A stretch of 42,009 bases of DNA from Oxalobacteraceae bacterium (GTDB lineage Bacteria > Pseudomonadota > Gammaproteobacteria > Burkholderiales > Burkholderiaceae_D): contig JAIXQK010000137.1 in NCBI GenBank assembly GCA_027485795.1, positions 1 to 42,009 on the forward strand, read 5' to 3'. Position 1 is the first letter of the stretch, and every line of letters starts with the position of its first letter. The position numbers and the translations under genes were made by a program. This document shows, in pieces, positions 1 to 9,065 of this stretch. The notes under the pieces are model-generated. The model did no database searches. It was given only the letters and a program-made list of their open reading frames with translations, and was not told the origin of the DNA.

Positions 1-149
1 CTGTCGGTACCTTTTACTTTGCCAGCGTCGCGCACTGTATTCATGCGCTCATCCAAGTAAGCGACCGCCTGCTTCAGCGCGAGCTCTTCACCTTCTTTGC
101 AGGCCAAACGGTAGGATTGACCCATGATCGTGACATCGAGCGTAGTCAT
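1..149 (-). CDS. zapA: Cell division protein ZapA (C-terminal part outside window)
   Basis: ZapA binds FtsZ in the cytoplasm and bundles its filaments, stabilising the Z-ring. Only the first 49 or so codons are inside the window, because the gene runs off the left edge. The visible protein starts MTTLDVTIMGQSYRLAC and continues through an EGEE segment to DERMNTVRDAGKVKG, which matches the ZapA N-terminal beta-hairpin and first helix. The start ATG overlaps the stop of the preceding coiled-coil gene in an ATGA junction, so the two are translationally coupled. The pairing of a small coiled-coil protein with zapA is common in proteobacteria and supports the call. Confidence 0.9.
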   Translation of the reverse strand, partial: MTTLDVTIMGQSYRLACKEGEELALKQAVAYLDERMNTVRDAGKVKGTD

Positions 150-361
150 GCGGCCTCTCTGTCGGCATCAGCGCTTGGCAGCCTGTCGATCAATTTCGCT
201 ACCCGATCGTGCGCTTCCTGCATGCGCTGCTCGAGCCGAGCATTTTGGTCGGTGAGCGCGGCGACTTCGCTACGGAGCGCAGCGTTCTCGCTGCGCAAGG
301 TCTGCGCCATCTCTGCCAGTTGCTTGACTTTATCAAGCATGGATTGGAAATCGAAAATCAT
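146..361 (-). CDS. Small coiled-coil protein upstream of zapA (ZapB-like/TIGR02449-type)
   Basis: A 71-residue protein that is almost entirely one heptad-patterned helix. Residues about 8-60 are rich in Leu, Glu, Gln, Arg and Ala and form a typical coiled coil (for example RSENAALRSEVAALTDQNA). Its stop overlaps the zapA start by four bases. Size, coiled coil and position fit the short proteins often found before zapA and annotated as ZapB-like or TIGR02449. A role in the divisome is inferred from context only. The first ATG is used here; Met8 is an alternative, but neither has a clear Shine-Dalgarno sequence. A good sigma70-type promoter lies directly upstream and would give an almost leaderless mRNA. 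Confidence 0.8.
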   Translation of the reverse strand: MIFDFQSMLDKVKQLAEMAQTLRSENAALRSEVAALTDQNARLEQRMQEAHDRVAKLIDRLPSADADREAA

Positions 362-366
362 CCGGC

Positions 367-396
367 ACTATAGTCGTGCGGCAGAATTTCCGTCAA
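367..396 (-). promoter_or_regulatory. Sigma70-type promoter of the coiled-coil gene-zapA operon
   Basis: Read on the minus strand, a -35 element TTGACG (391-396) is followed after 18 bases by a -10 element TATAGT (367-372). Only five bases (GCCGG) separate the -10 from the ATG at 361, so transcription would start at or within a base or two of the start codon. This is a pattern reading; no transcript data are available. Confidence 0.6.
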
Positions 397-477
397 TACA
401 TTCAGGGACTTGTCATCGAAAGTTCATCAGTCACGTTCGGATGAGAAAGTTATCAGTTTCGCACCGAAGGGGGTGGG

Positions 478-3400
478 CTAGGCGCTTTCAGTCGGCGCAG
501 ACCGGTGCAATTGACCATCCACGGTGATCAGCGCAGTGTGTACAGGCTTACCCGGAAATAGCGCCAGGCAGGCCGCACGGTAACGTTCAAGCTGCTGCCA
601 GTAGGCAGTTTGCTGCTGTTCGAGCAGACTGCGCTTGTAATCCAACACCCATAAGGCATCCTCGAACATAACCAGGCGATCAAGACGCATCCACTCGCCG
701 TTGTGAACCAGTTCCAGCTCGTTGCGTGCGTAGCTGTATTGGGCGGGATCGTAAAAATGCTGTAATTCGGTGCTAGACAGAATCTGGGCTGCCTGCTCAC
801 ACACCACATGCGCTTCGGACTCGGTGCACAGCAACCAACGCGCAGCACGCTGAGCCGACGGCATCACAATCGGCCAGGTCCCGGCCTGAGTCAGGCGTTC
901 CATCAAGGCGTGCAGACGTTTACCTTCCAGCGTGGCCTGATTATCTGACTCGACTACTGCGGTCGGTAATGGGAATGTGGTCGGTTGAAATAGCGATAGT
1001 GCGAACTCGCTGTTCACATCCAACTGGGACGACGACGCGGGCGCGGGCTCGAACTCTGGTACTGATAGCAGCCGCTCATACCAGCTGTCTGACTTCACAC
1101 CGCCAGCGTCATCTTTGGCCGTGTGGGCACCACTGATGATCAAGAGTTGCCGTGCGCGCGTAGCTGCTACGTACAGTAAATTCCAATTCTCTTGCTGGCG
1201 AAACGCTTCCTCCTGCGTGAACCATCGCTCGCGAGCGGCACCTCGCTCAGCCTTCTTACCGAAAACGGAGAAATGCACGGGAGCGGGTGCATCCTGGGGC
1301 CAATCACACAGCACACCCGCTCTGTCAGCGCCGGCATCACTATGGTTTGAGCCCATCAATACCACCACCTCTGCCTCCAAACCTTTGGCAGCATGAATCG
1401 TCAGAATACGTACTGCATCCGTCGCCGCATCGACGTCTGCCACGTCCGGTGCATCGCGTTCGCTACCCCGCTGTCGACGCCTCAGGTGCTCTAGAAAGCG
1501 CGCGATACTTGGATAGCGCCCAGCATCCAACGCGAGTGAAAGCGCAACGAATGCTTCCACATTACCCAAGACTTGCGCGCGCATCTCGGGCGACGATGCC
1601 ACCGCATAGCGCTGCAATACTTCACCCTCATGGAGAACACGATCGAGCAGATCATGTACTGGCAAGTAGGATGAATAGGCCAGCCAACGTAGCAATAAAG
1701 CGTGCAAGCGGATCGCTGCCGTCGATGCTATTTGTTCAGTCACACGTTGCTGCAATCGCTGCCACCAATGCGCGTAGCGATCATCTATCGCCAACTCGAC
1801 TAATTCCTCGTCGGCACACCCGCCGATCGGTGACTTCAACACACGTGCCAAGGCCAGGTCATCTGCCGGCATCGATAAGCAGCGCAGCAGCGCGATCAGA
1901 TCCCCCACCTCAAGCGTATCCAATAATCCGCCTGCACGACTACTGACAAACGGGATACCAACCGACCTGAGCCCTCGCTCAAAAGCTGCAAGATGGGTTC
2001 GACTACGAACCAGAATCATCATGCTCGACCATGACAAGGCCTGCCCAGACTGACTGAATTGCTGGCGCGCCTGATGTAAGGCATGACCCACTTGCACGCC
2101 CTCGTTCTCGCGCCTCAGATCTTCCAGCTCGACCGGCGGCTGATTGAGTGGATCACGCAAAGAAAACCCTTCACGCTGTGGTGGGGAACTGTTTTCCTCA
2201 CGCAGCAGTGGCAAGCGCCACACCGCCCCCTCGGCGGCAGATGCGGTTGCCTGCTCGGCATACAGAGGGTTGTCGGTCATCGTCTGATTGAGTGCGGCGA
2301 CGATCGCGACTGCGTTTCGATACGTAATACTGGTACGGAGGACTACAGCGCCAAAGGGCTTCAATAACTCGCGCGCCGCCTGAAACACGCGTGGCTCGGC
2401 GCGTCGGAAGCGATAAATCGATTGCTTGGGATCGCCAACTATAAAGACGCTGGGTCGCTGCGCGTCATGTCCATAGGCATCCAACCAAGCGCGTACGATT
2501 TGCCACTGTAGCGGATTGGTATCCTGAAACTCATCGATCAATACATGTTTGTAGCGTGCGTCGATGCGCGCGTGCAGGTACGCCGCGTGTTCCGAATCAG
2601 ATAGCAGACGCCATGCTTGTAACTCAAGGTCAGCAAAGTCAAGCTTGCACTGATCGGCCTTCACCGTCTGGTAGTGATCAATCAGTGCCGCGCCAACGGT
2701 GAATACCGCCAGGTTCAACTGACGAACAGTCATCTCGCTACTACGCGCGCGTAGATTGATCAAAGACCCGCAAAGCGAAGCCCAATCTGATGGGAAGCTG
2801 TCAAGGTCAGTTTCAGCGAGCGATGCCCGCTGTACTTTGGTAATCGTCATGGCACGGGGTTCGCCGCTCTTTGTCAGGCACGCGGTACACAAGCGCTCGA
2901 AAGATTCAAGACTCGGATCAGCGCCGAGCATTTGGATAATTTCATCGGCGTGGGTTTTTTGCTTCTCAGTCCCGGCACCCAAGATGCGGGCCACCCGCAT
3001 TGCCAAGCTCACCGAGTACTGATCGTCCCAAAAACTAAGCCGCGCGTCACGCTCCCCATCCTCACCACACAGCGTGATCAGTTGTTGCTGTGGGTCGTCG
3101 TGCTCGCACACGATGGTCCACTCGGCACGCTGATCGAGAAACTCATTCAATAAGTCCTTACCACCACCATCGCCGGCAATGGCATATACCGTCATCAGTG
3201 CTTCGCGAAGGTGAGCGTTCTCTGGCTGACTCAAGGACTTGAAAAATCTTAACCAAGCCGCCTCCCGAATCTCGGTGACATTTTCCTCCAGTGTCAATCC
3301 GTGCGGTATGCCAGCAGCGAGGGGGGCAATCTGCAGCAGTCGGATGAACCAGCTATGAAACGTATCAACCGATACGCCATGCGGACTGGCCAATACTTGG

Positions 3401-3756
3401 TCATACAACTGCCTTGCGCGCGGCAGATAGTGCCGCGCCTGCGCTGCCGATAAGCCGCGCTGCATTAGCGCATCCAACAGCTGATCATCATTTGTCTCGA
3501 GTGCCAGCTGTCGAAGCAGCCGCAGTAGTCGGTCTCGCATCTCATCTGCGGCTTTACGCGTGAAGGTAATGGCAAGCATCTCTGCGGGTTGCGCACCTTC
3601 CAATAACAGCCGCAACATGCGCGATACCAATAACCACGTCTTGCCGCTACCCGCACAAGCCTCAACCAAGACGGAGCGGCTGGGATCCGCAGCGACGCTG
3701 ACAAACTGTTCCGCCGTGGCGGGATCACCATTGATGAAGCGCTGATCGGTACGCAT
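478..3756 (-). CDS. UvrD/RecB-family helicase-nuclease, AddA-like
   Basis: A 1092-residue superfamily 1A DNA helicase with a C-terminal RecB-type nuclease, the AddA-like partner of the AddB-like protein encoded just upstream. Together such proteins resect double-strand breaks for RecA loading. Visible motifs in order are Walker A AGSGKT (about residues 35-40), motif Ia AITFTRKAADEMRDR, Walker B/motif II LIDEFQDTNPLQW, motif III IVGDPKQSIYRFR, motif V ILTIHAAKGLEAE, motif VI LLYVAATRARQLL, and a nuclease core ending WVLDYKRS near the C-terminus. The start chosen is the ATG at 3756, which overlaps the TAA of the upstream gene (TAATG) and has an AAGGGAG ribosome site seven bases away. In-frame starts further upstream lie inside the neighbour and were rejected. 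Length fits the family. Confidence 0.9.
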   Translation of the reverse strand: MRTDQRFINGDPATAEQFVSVAADPSRSVLVEACAGSGKTWLLVSRMLRLLLEGAQPAEMLAITFTRKAADEMRDRLLRLLRQLALETNDDQLLDALMQRGLSAAQARHYLPRARQLYDQVLASPHGVSVDTFHSWFIRLLQIAPLAAGIPHGLTLEENVTEIREAAWLRFFKSLSQPENAHLREALMTVYAIAGDGGGKDLLNEFLDQRAEWTIVCEHDDPQQQLITLCGEDGERDARLSFWDDQYSVSLAMRVARILGAGTEKQKTHADEIIQMLGADPSLESFERLCTACLTKSGEPRAMTITKVQRASLAETDLDSFPSDWASLCGSLINLRARSSEMTVRQLNLAVFTVGAALIDHYQTVKADQCKLDFADLELQAWRLLSDSEHAAYLHARIDARYKHVLIDEFQDTNPLQWQIVRAWLDAYGHDAQRPSVFIVGDPKQSIYRFRRAEPRVFQAARELLKPFGAVVLRTSITYRNAVAIVAALNQTMTDNPLYAEQATASAAEGAVWRLPLLREENSSPPQREGFSLRDPLNQPPVELEDLRRENEGVQVGHALHQARQQFSQSGQALSWSSMMILVRSRTHLAAFERGLRSVGIPFVSSRAGGLLDTLEVGDLIALLRCLSMPADDLALARVLKSPIGGCADEELVELAIDDRYAHWWQRLQQRVTEQIASTAAIRLHALLLRWLAYSSYLPVHDLLDRVLHEGEVLQRYAVASSPEMRAQVLGNVEAFVALSLALDAGRYPSIARFLEHLRRRQRGSERDAPDVADVDAATDAVRILTIHAAKGLEAEVVVLMGSNHSDAGADRAGVLCDWPQDAPAPVHFSVFGKKAERGAARERWFTQEEAFRQQENWNLLYVAATRARQLLIISGAHTAKDDAGGVKSDSWYERLLSVPEFEPAPASSSQLDVNSEFALSLFQPTTFPLPTAVVESDNQATLEGKRLHALMERLTQAGTWPIVMPSAQRAARWLLCTESEAHVVCEQAAQILSSTELQHFYDPAQYSYARNELELVHNGEWMRLDRLVMFEDALWVLDYKRSLLEQQQTAYWQQLERYRAACLALFPGKPVHTALITVDGQLHRSAPTESA

Positions 3757-6455
3757 TACCATACTCCCTTGCGACACAAACCACGCATCGCACACCAGTT
3801 GCAACTCTTACCCACACCGGTCGCAGGTAAAGCCGCGCCGGTACCAATGGCCGTCAGTTGATCGCATAGCTGGGCATGCAAGGCCTCGCGCCAGACAGGT
3901 AAATCAGTCGCATCGACCGTGGCTGGTTTGTCTTCATCAACCGTGACATAGGCAGCGCGTACAGGAGGTGGATCGATCAGTAATGCATAGAACGGAAGTT
4001 GATGATCTTCGTGCTCATTGATTCGGTTTTGTAGCGAGCGCTTGCGCCCACTTTTATAATCCAGCACCTGCGCTTCACCCGATGCATGCTGATCGACACG
4101 ATCTACTTTTCCAATCAGCTTGACTGATCCACCATCCCACTCAATCAACCGCTCATACCACTGCTCACCGAACGCGAATTGCCATCCTTCCTGCTCGTGT
4201 TGATTTGCCCAATCAACATACGCATCGCGACGAGCCACCCAGCGCGCACGAAAACTCAGTGCAGCGGGATTACTGGCCACAATCTCGTCGAATATATGAT
4301 CGCTAACACTCGCCATCAGCGCATGTCTTTGCTCATTGGGTGTACCCAGCGCTCGGACTTCCTCGTGGTAACGCTGCAGAATCTGATGCAACCACTGACC
4401 GTAGTCGCGACGCTCGGGTAGCTCCAATAACTCATCGGGCGGCACAAGCCGTAGCATGCGTGATGCAAAAAATTGGTAGGGACAAATAAACAGCGTGTTG
4501 TAGCCACTGGCAGACAAGGTTTGTGGGAGCAGCGCTGGGGCTGAGGGCATCGGCGGCGATACCGGCAAGTAAGACAGCTTGGCCTCTGCGCGCTGCGGCT
4601 GCAGATTCGGCAGCACATCTTGACCAGCGAGCGCGAGGCTTAACTCAAGTCGCTGTATCCACGGACTTGGTGCAACATTTTCACCATCGCGCTTGGCTTG
4701 CCAGCACAGCACGACTTGTGGGCAGCTGATCAGCAAGGTAGCAAACTGCCGAAGTTGCTGCTGTTGACGCTGCTCACGCGTCTCCAATCCGAGTTCTCGA
4801 CGGACTGACTCGGCAAAAAACAAGGTCTCGGACGAGCGTGACGGCAGATGCTCAGCGTCGACACTCAGCACAATCGCCGCGTCGAATTGGCGCAGCACAC
4901 TGGCACTAAGCGGTACCATCATGACCCGGAGGTCATCACGCGGCGCGCTGTAAACCGTCTGCTCAAGCTGCAAATCAATCAGGGCACGCCATTCGGCCAG
5001 CGTAAATGTTTGCTGGAGGTGCTCGGTTTGCGCAGCAAGTTGCGTCAGCATTGCCAGCACTTGCATACCCGCGCTATCAGCCGCCATGGCATCTGCGCAA
5101 CCGGCAAGCTCGATCACCTTCTGGGTCGAGGCCACCCATTCGCCGATACTACGCGCTGCTCGATATCGGGTCGCCTCGCGAGTGAGCTGCACAACCCACT
5201 CTTGCAGCGCGGGCTGCTTGCTTAGCGTCTGACCAATACTGTCCCACCCAGCCCCGGTACCTGCAGTGATCAGCGCAGTCTCCATTGCCTTGCGCTCCGC
5301 AAGATCAGTCAATGCGGGATGTTGTTGGAAAGGCGACTGCAAAAAATCCAGCAGACGAATGACATCACCGCCTGAACTGGCCAGTGCAATCCAAGCATGC
5401 AGCACGCTCGCCGCGCGGGTGGTCGACAATTTCCACCCTGTGTCATCTGCCACAACGATATCGGCGCGTTCGAGCAGCGCACGCAGTCGCCGTGCCACCA
5501 GCCGGTCTTGCGGAATGACCGCGATCCGCCGAAGGCCACTGGCAATCCAATCGACAATCATCTGCGCCGCTGCCTGTGCCTCCTGCTCCATGCTTGCAGC
5601 CGGACACAAGGCCACACCCGCTGGTCGCGTTATAACCGAAATCGTGGCCGTCGGGTCGACAGCTGCGACTGGATTCGAGGACGTAGCATCAACCGCCAGC
5701 AGTTCTGGCCAGCTGCGCGCATACACCGGTGGCAGCGCATCGCGTCGCCAATCCAGCGTGATCTCCTCTACCGGCTGTCGTGCGCTCCATGCCGAAAGAA
5801 ATGCCAACTCAAGTGCATCGGGCTCAACCGACGCAAACCAGAACAAAGGCCTGTCAGCCTGCTGTGCGAAGCGCTGTAACGTCGCGTGTCGCACCACACC
5901 GGGGTCACGTGCATCACGCTCGACCTGCCATAACTGCCAAACCAGTTGCGCCTCGTCGGATAACAAGCTCGTACTGCGCGGCGACAGCTGCGCGAGCGCC
6001 GTACGCCACCGATCGTTGACAGCGGCAGGCTGTGCCAGCGCTGCCGGCAGCAGCGCCTTGGTCAGCTCGTCGGCAATACCAATCAGGGTTTGCGCCAGCG
6101 GCAGCAAATCCGTATTGCGACGCGCAGCAAACAGCTTTTTCAGCCAGGGGGTTTGGCGTAACGACGCATACAGCGCCAGCAAGCGTTCAACGCTGCTGGC
6201 GGGCTGTACCGCTGTATCGTCGGGCACCTGTAGACGGAGAGTATCGTCGAGGGTTCGAATCGCTGGTGGAATGAAGCTGTTTCCGAGTCGTTCCAGCAAG
6301 CCCTGCCGCAGCAAGACGCCATGCGCCGGGCTGGGCACCAGCACCGCGCAGGATGCCAATGGCACGCCCAAAGTGGCGGCCCGATCAATCAACAGCTGTG
6401 CAGCGAGCGCCCAGAAATGGGCGCCGGGCGGGATGGTGTGGCGCGTGATCGGCAT
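3756..6455 (-). CDS. AddB-like PD-(D/E)XK nuclease, probable DNA repair protein
   Basis: An 899-residue protein whose C-terminal third is a RecB/AddB-type nuclease. The catalytic segment reads AQVLDYKSGRK (near residue 800) and is followed by a QLPFYALL motif. An iron-sulfur staple is suggested by one Cys before the nuclease domain (FICPYQFFA, near residue 650) and three at the extreme C-terminus (CNWCAMRGLC), the CxxCx5C arrangement known from AddB and Cas4 nucleases. The N-terminal two thirds resemble an inactivated helicase fold: I find no Walker A motif, whereas Bacillus AddB keeps one. It is coupled to the AddA-like gene through TAATG. Proteins of this type sit beside AddA-like helicases in betaproteobacteria and are often labelled only as probable DNA repair protein. 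Confidence 0.85.
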   Translation of the reverse strand: MPITRHTIPPGAHFWALAAQLLIDRAATLGVPLASCAVLVPSPAHGVLLRQGLLERLGNSFIPPAIRTLDDTLRLQVPDDTAVQPASSVERLLALYASLRQTPWLKKLFAARRNTDLLPLAQTLIGIADELTKALLPAALAQPAAVNDRWRTALAQLSPRSTSLLSDEAQLVWQLWQVERDARDPGVVRHATLQRFAQQADRPLFWFASVEPDALELAFLSAWSARQPVEEITLDWRRDALPPVYARSWPELLAVDATSSNPVAAVDPTATISVITRPAGVALCPAASMEQEAQAAAQMIVDWIASGLRRIAVIPQDRLVARRLRALLERADIVVADDTGWKLSTTRAASVLHAWIALASSGGDVIRLLDFLQSPFQQHPALTDLAERKAMETALITAGTGAGWDSIGQTLSKQPALQEWVVQLTREATRYRAARSIGEWVASTQKVIELAGCADAMAADSAGMQVLAMLTQLAAQTEHLQQTFTLAEWRALIDLQLEQTVYSAPRDDLRVMMVPLSASVLRQFDAAIVLSVDAEHLPSRSSETLFFAESVRRELGLETREQRQQQQLRQFATLLISCPQVVLCWQAKRDGENVAPSPWIQRLELSLALAGQDVLPNLQPQRAEAKLSYLPVSPPMPSAPALLPQTLSASGYNTLFICPYQFFASRMLRLVPPDELLELPERRDYGQWLHQILQRYHEEVRALGTPNEQRHALMASVSDHIFDEIVASNPAALSFRARWVARRDAYVDWANQHEQEGWQFAFGEQWYERLIEWDGGSVKLIGKVDRVDQHASGEAQVLDYKSGRKRSLQNRINEHEDHQLPFYALLIDPPPVRAAYVTVDEDKPATVDATDLPVWREALHAQLCDQLTAIGTGAALPATGVGKSCNWCAMRGLCRKGVW

Positions 6456-6589
6456 GCAGGCGGCGGATAAATCCTGAATTCAGGGCGATGGGCAGCCCAT
6501 GGTTACGGCGGGTACAAGACTCTCCCCGGCCATTGTATGCGACCGCTCAAGAGGCGCGTCGACCAACCGCACTTTCCCGGAAAATCGGT

Positions 6590-6595
6590 TATGAT
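6590..6595 (+). promoter_or_regulatory. Possible -10 element upstream of trxA
   Basis: TATGAT lies about 150 bases before the trxA start, in the 292-base gap between the divergent addB-like gene and trxA. I find no convincing -35 at 16-18 bases, so this is a weak call. Nothing else in the gap is recognisable. Confidence 0.3.
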
Positions 6596-6747
6596 TCGAT
6601 CCGAGTTCCCGCCGCGCCTCCCCCTGCAAAAACCCCCACCAGAACAAGAGCGCCACATTCCGATGTGTTCGACAAATGCAGGCGAAGCGTCAGCCGTTAG
6701 GCCAGACAATAAAAAGCGGGCCGATTCCCCCTCCTGCCGAGGACAAC

Positions 6748-7074
6748 ATGAGTGACACCATCAAACATATTTCTGACACCTCATTTGAAGCGGACGTGCT
6801 GAAGTCCGACAAGCCCGTACTGGTTGATTTCTGGGCAGAGTGGTGCGGCCCCTGCAAGATGATTGCACCGATCTTGGAAGAGGTCGCCAAGGAGTATGAC
6901 GGCAAGATCCAAGTCGCAAAAATGGATGTAGATTCGAATCAGGCGGTACCTGCGATGTTCGGTATCCGCGGCATCCCTACCCTGATCTTATTCAAGAATG
7001 GTGTACCGGCGGCGCAGAAAGTCGGCGCCTTGGCCAAGGGCCAGCTGACCTCCTTCATCGATAGCAACATCTGA
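6748..7074 (+). CDS. trxA: Thioredoxin 1
   Basis: A 108-residue cytoplasmic thioredoxin that reduces protein disulfides using electrons from thioredoxin reductase. The active site is [14 protein letters not shown], and the cis-proline loop RGIPTLILF and the C-terminal helix are in place, so it is full length and intact. The ATG at 6748 is chosen because GAGG lies seven bases upstream and because it gives the canonical thioredoxin N-terminus. An in-frame ATG 24 codons upstream would add a non-homologous extension. It is followed by a strong terminator hairpin and then rho, a trxA-rho order that recurs in proteobacteria. Confidence 0.97.
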   Translation: MSDTIKHISDTSFEADVLKSDKPVLVDFWAEWCGPCKMIAPILEEVAKEYDGKIQVAKMDVDSNQAVPAMFGIRGIPTLILFKNGVPAAQKVGALAKGQLTSFIDSNI

Positions 7075-7081
7075 TATCCAT

Positions 7082-7122
7082 GGCGGTAGCACTCATCGGC
7101 TACCGCCTCATTCTTCTCCTTT
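7082..7122 (+). terminator. Rho-independent terminator after trxA
   Basis: A perfect nine-base-pair stem, GGCGGTAGC (7082-7090) with GCTACCGCC (7099-7107), closes an eight-base loop. It is followed by a pyrimidine-rich tract TCATTCTTCTCCTTT. It sits just after the trxA stop and before rho, so trxA and rho are at least partly separate transcripts. Confidence 0.75.
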
Positions 7123-7177
7123 CCATCGCTGTTCCCTCCCCCACCTTGAAAGTCCGTCGCCGAGACGGCACCTGACC

Positions 7178-8443
7178 ATGCATCTTTCTGAACTCAAGGC
7201 ACTCCATGTGTCCGCCCTACTCGAGATGGCGATTAGTCTCGATATTGATAATGCCGCGCGTCTGCGCAAACAAGAGCTGATGTTCGCGATCCTGAAGAAG
7301 CGCGCGAAATCCGGTGAACAAATTTTCGGTGATGGTGTGCTCGAGGTGCTGCCGGATGGATTCGGCTTCCTGCGCTCACCCGATGCCAGCTACATGGCCT
7401 CGACCGACGACATTTACATCTCGCCGTCGCAGATCCGCCGCTTCAATCTGCATACGGGTGATTCGATTGAAGGCGAGGTACGAACGCCCAAAGATGGCGA
7501 GCGTTACTTCGCACTGGTCAAAGTCGACAAGGTGAATGGCGAGCCGCCAGAGGCATCAAAGCATAAAATTCTGTTTGAAAACCTGACTCCGCTGCACCCG
7601 AACCAGCCACTGCTGCTGGAACGCGAGATGCGCGGTGAAGAGAATATTACCGGCCGCATCATCGACATGATTGCGCCGATCGGCAAAGGCCAGCGCGGTT
7701 TGCTGGTGGCTTCGCCCAAATCCGGTAAGACCGTGATGCTGCAACATCTGGCGCATGCCATCACCTCAAACCATCCCGATGTCACGCTGATCGTACTGCT
7801 GATCGACGAACGTCCCGAGGAAGTGACCGAGATGCAGCGCTCTGTGCGCGGCGAAGTGGTGGCCTCGACCTTTGATGAACCTGCCACCCGCCACGTGCAA
7901 GTCGCAGAAATGGTGCTGGAAAAAGCCAAGCGACTGGTCGAGATGAAAAAGGATGTGGTCATCCTGCTCGATTCGATCACTCGCCTTGCTCGCGCCTACA
8001 ACACCGTCATCCCCGCCTCCGGCAAAGTACTGACCGGTGGTGTCGACGCCAACGCGCTGCAACGTCCGAAGCGTTTCTTCGGTGCGGCACGAAATATTGA
8101 AGAAGGTGGCTCGCTGACTATTATCGCGACCGCGCTGATCGAGACTGGCAGCCGGATGGATGATGTGATCTACGAAGAATTCAAGGGCACCGGCAACATG
8201 GAAGTCCACCTCGAGCGTCGCCTCGCCGAGAAACGTGTCTACCCGGCGATCAACCTGAATAAATCCGGTACCCGACGTGAAGAGCTATTGATCAAGGCAG
8301 ATGTGCTGCAGAAGATCTGGATTCTGCGCAAGCTGCTGTACGGCATGGACGAGATCGAAGCGATGGAGTTCATTCTTGACAAGATGAAGGCTACCAAGAC
8401 CAATGCGGAATTCTTCGACCTGATGCGGCGCGGTGGCGGTTAA
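7178..8443 (+). CDS. rho: Transcription termination factor Rho
   Basis: A 421-residue homohexameric RNA helicase that terminates transcription. It has the N-terminal helical region and the cold-shock-like RNA-binding domain, including [12 protein letters not shown] (about residues 60-72). The ATPase core follows, with a P-loop [11 protein letters not shown] (about 178-188), Walker [15 protein letters not shown], the Q-loop region [18 protein letters not shown] and the R-loop segment with [17 protein letters not shown]. Length is the short, insertion-free form found in most proteobacteria. The start ATG has no strong Shine-Dalgarno sequence, but the N-terminus [18 protein letters not shown] is canonical. 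Confidence 0.98.
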   Translation: MHLSELKALHVSALLEMAISLDIDNAARLRKQELMFAILKKRAKSGEQIFGDGVLEVLPDGFGFLRSPDASYMASTDDIYISPSQIRRFNLHTGDSIEGEVRTPKDGERYFALVKVDKVNGEPPEASKHKILFENLTPLHPNQPLLLEREMRGEENITGRIIDMIAPIGKGQRGLLVASPKSGKTVMLQHLAHAITSNHPDVTLIVLLIDERPEEVTEMQRSVRGEVVASTFDEPATRHVQVAEMVLEKAKRLVEMKKDVVILLDSITRLARAYNTVIPASGKVLTGGVDANALQRPKRFFGAARNIEEGGSLTIIATALIETGSRMDDVIYEEFKGTGNMEVHLERRLAEKRVYPAINLNKSGTRREELLIKADVLQKIWILRKLLYGMDEIEAMEFILDKMKATKTNAEFFDLMRRGGG

Positions 8444-8587
8444 GGCAGTGCGGACGGCGCTTTTTGGCGCTGCTCGTGTACGGATGCTCGAATAGTCAAT
8501 TTGACAATGCAATCCCCGGCCGGCCTGCATTGGCGGCACCGGCGAGCGAGCGGCCCACTCAGACACCCCAAGCGCTTGATTTCCTTC

Positions 8588-8593
8588 TATAAT
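8588..8593 (+). promoter_or_regulatory. Possible -10 element of rpmE
   Basis: A consensus TATAAT lies about 100 bases before rpmE in the 247-base gap after rho. No matching -35 is seen at the right distance. A TTGACA at 8501-8506 is too far away and has no good -10 of its own. The rest of the gap has only a weak imperfect stem just after the rho stop, without a T-tract. Confidence 0.4.
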
Positions 8594-8690
8594 TACTGGT
8601 TCTGTCAACCGGGCAAGTGACGCCAACCGGGTCAAGAAGCAATCCAGACCGACGAAGTGGCATTGGCTACCCAAGCAAAGCGAGAGTGTA

Positions 8691-8960
8691 ATGAAAGAAG
8701 GCATCCACCCGAATTACCGTGACATTGTGGTCCACGACCTGTCGTGCGACTTCAAGTTTCTGACCCGCTCCACCATTCAGACGCGCGAGACCATCAATTT
8801 CGAAGGTCAGGAATATCCGCTTGTGAAGATCGAAGTATCGTCCGAATCGCACCCGTTTTATACGGGCAAGCACAAGATTGTCGATACTGCTGGTCGCGTC
8901 GACAAGTTCCGCCAGAAGTTCGGCAAGGTCGGCTCCAAGACCCGAGCAAGCGGCGACTAA
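8691..8960 (+). CDS. rpmE2: 50S ribosomal protein L31, type B (zinc-independent form)
   Basis: An 89-residue ribosomal protein of the large subunit, starting [16 protein letters not shown] and containing [10 protein letters not shown] and [20 protein letters not shown]. These match the type B (C-minus) L31 family. The zinc-binding CxxC pairs of ordinary L31 are absent and only a single Cys remains. In some bacteria the C-minus paralogue is induced by zinc limitation through Zur. Here it sits in the housekeeping rho locus with no recognisable Zur operator, so it may be the main L31. A strong terminator follows. Confidence 0.95.
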   Translation: MKEGIHPNYRDIVVHDLSCDFKFLTRSTIQTRETINFEGQEYPLVKIEVSSESHPFYTGKHKIVDTAGRVDKFRQKFGKVGSKTRASGD

Positions 8961-8981
8961 TTGCACGCGTTCATCGCCGTC

Positions 8982-9012
8982 AAAAAATGCCGCCTTGCGC
9001 GGCATTTTTGTT
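8982..9012 (+). terminator. Rho-independent terminator after rpmE
   Basis: A stem TGCCGC (8988-8993) / GCGGCA (8999-9004) with loop CTTGC is extended by A residues pairing with the T-tract TTTTT that follows. This is the textbook layout, 20 bases after the rpmE stop. Confidence 0.9.
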
Positions 9013-9065
9013 GTATTGATTCACAATAGCCATCGCAAGGCCACCGCCGTTCTCGCCCAATCCGG

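Noticed and set aside
1287-1946. A 219-codon open frame on the plus strand within the AddA-like gene
   Set aside because: His/Pro/Arg-rich shadow of the helicase gene, with no ribosome site or domain.
5266-6477. A 403-codon open frame on the plus strand opposite the AddB-like gene
   Set aside because: It is antisense to a gene with clear nuclease motifs. Its composition is Ser/Ala/Arg/Cys-rich with no recognisable domain, typical of the shadow frame of a GC-rich gene.
8444-8480. Stem just after rho as its terminator
   Set aside because: The pairing needs G-U pairs and a 15-base loop, and no T-run follows it.
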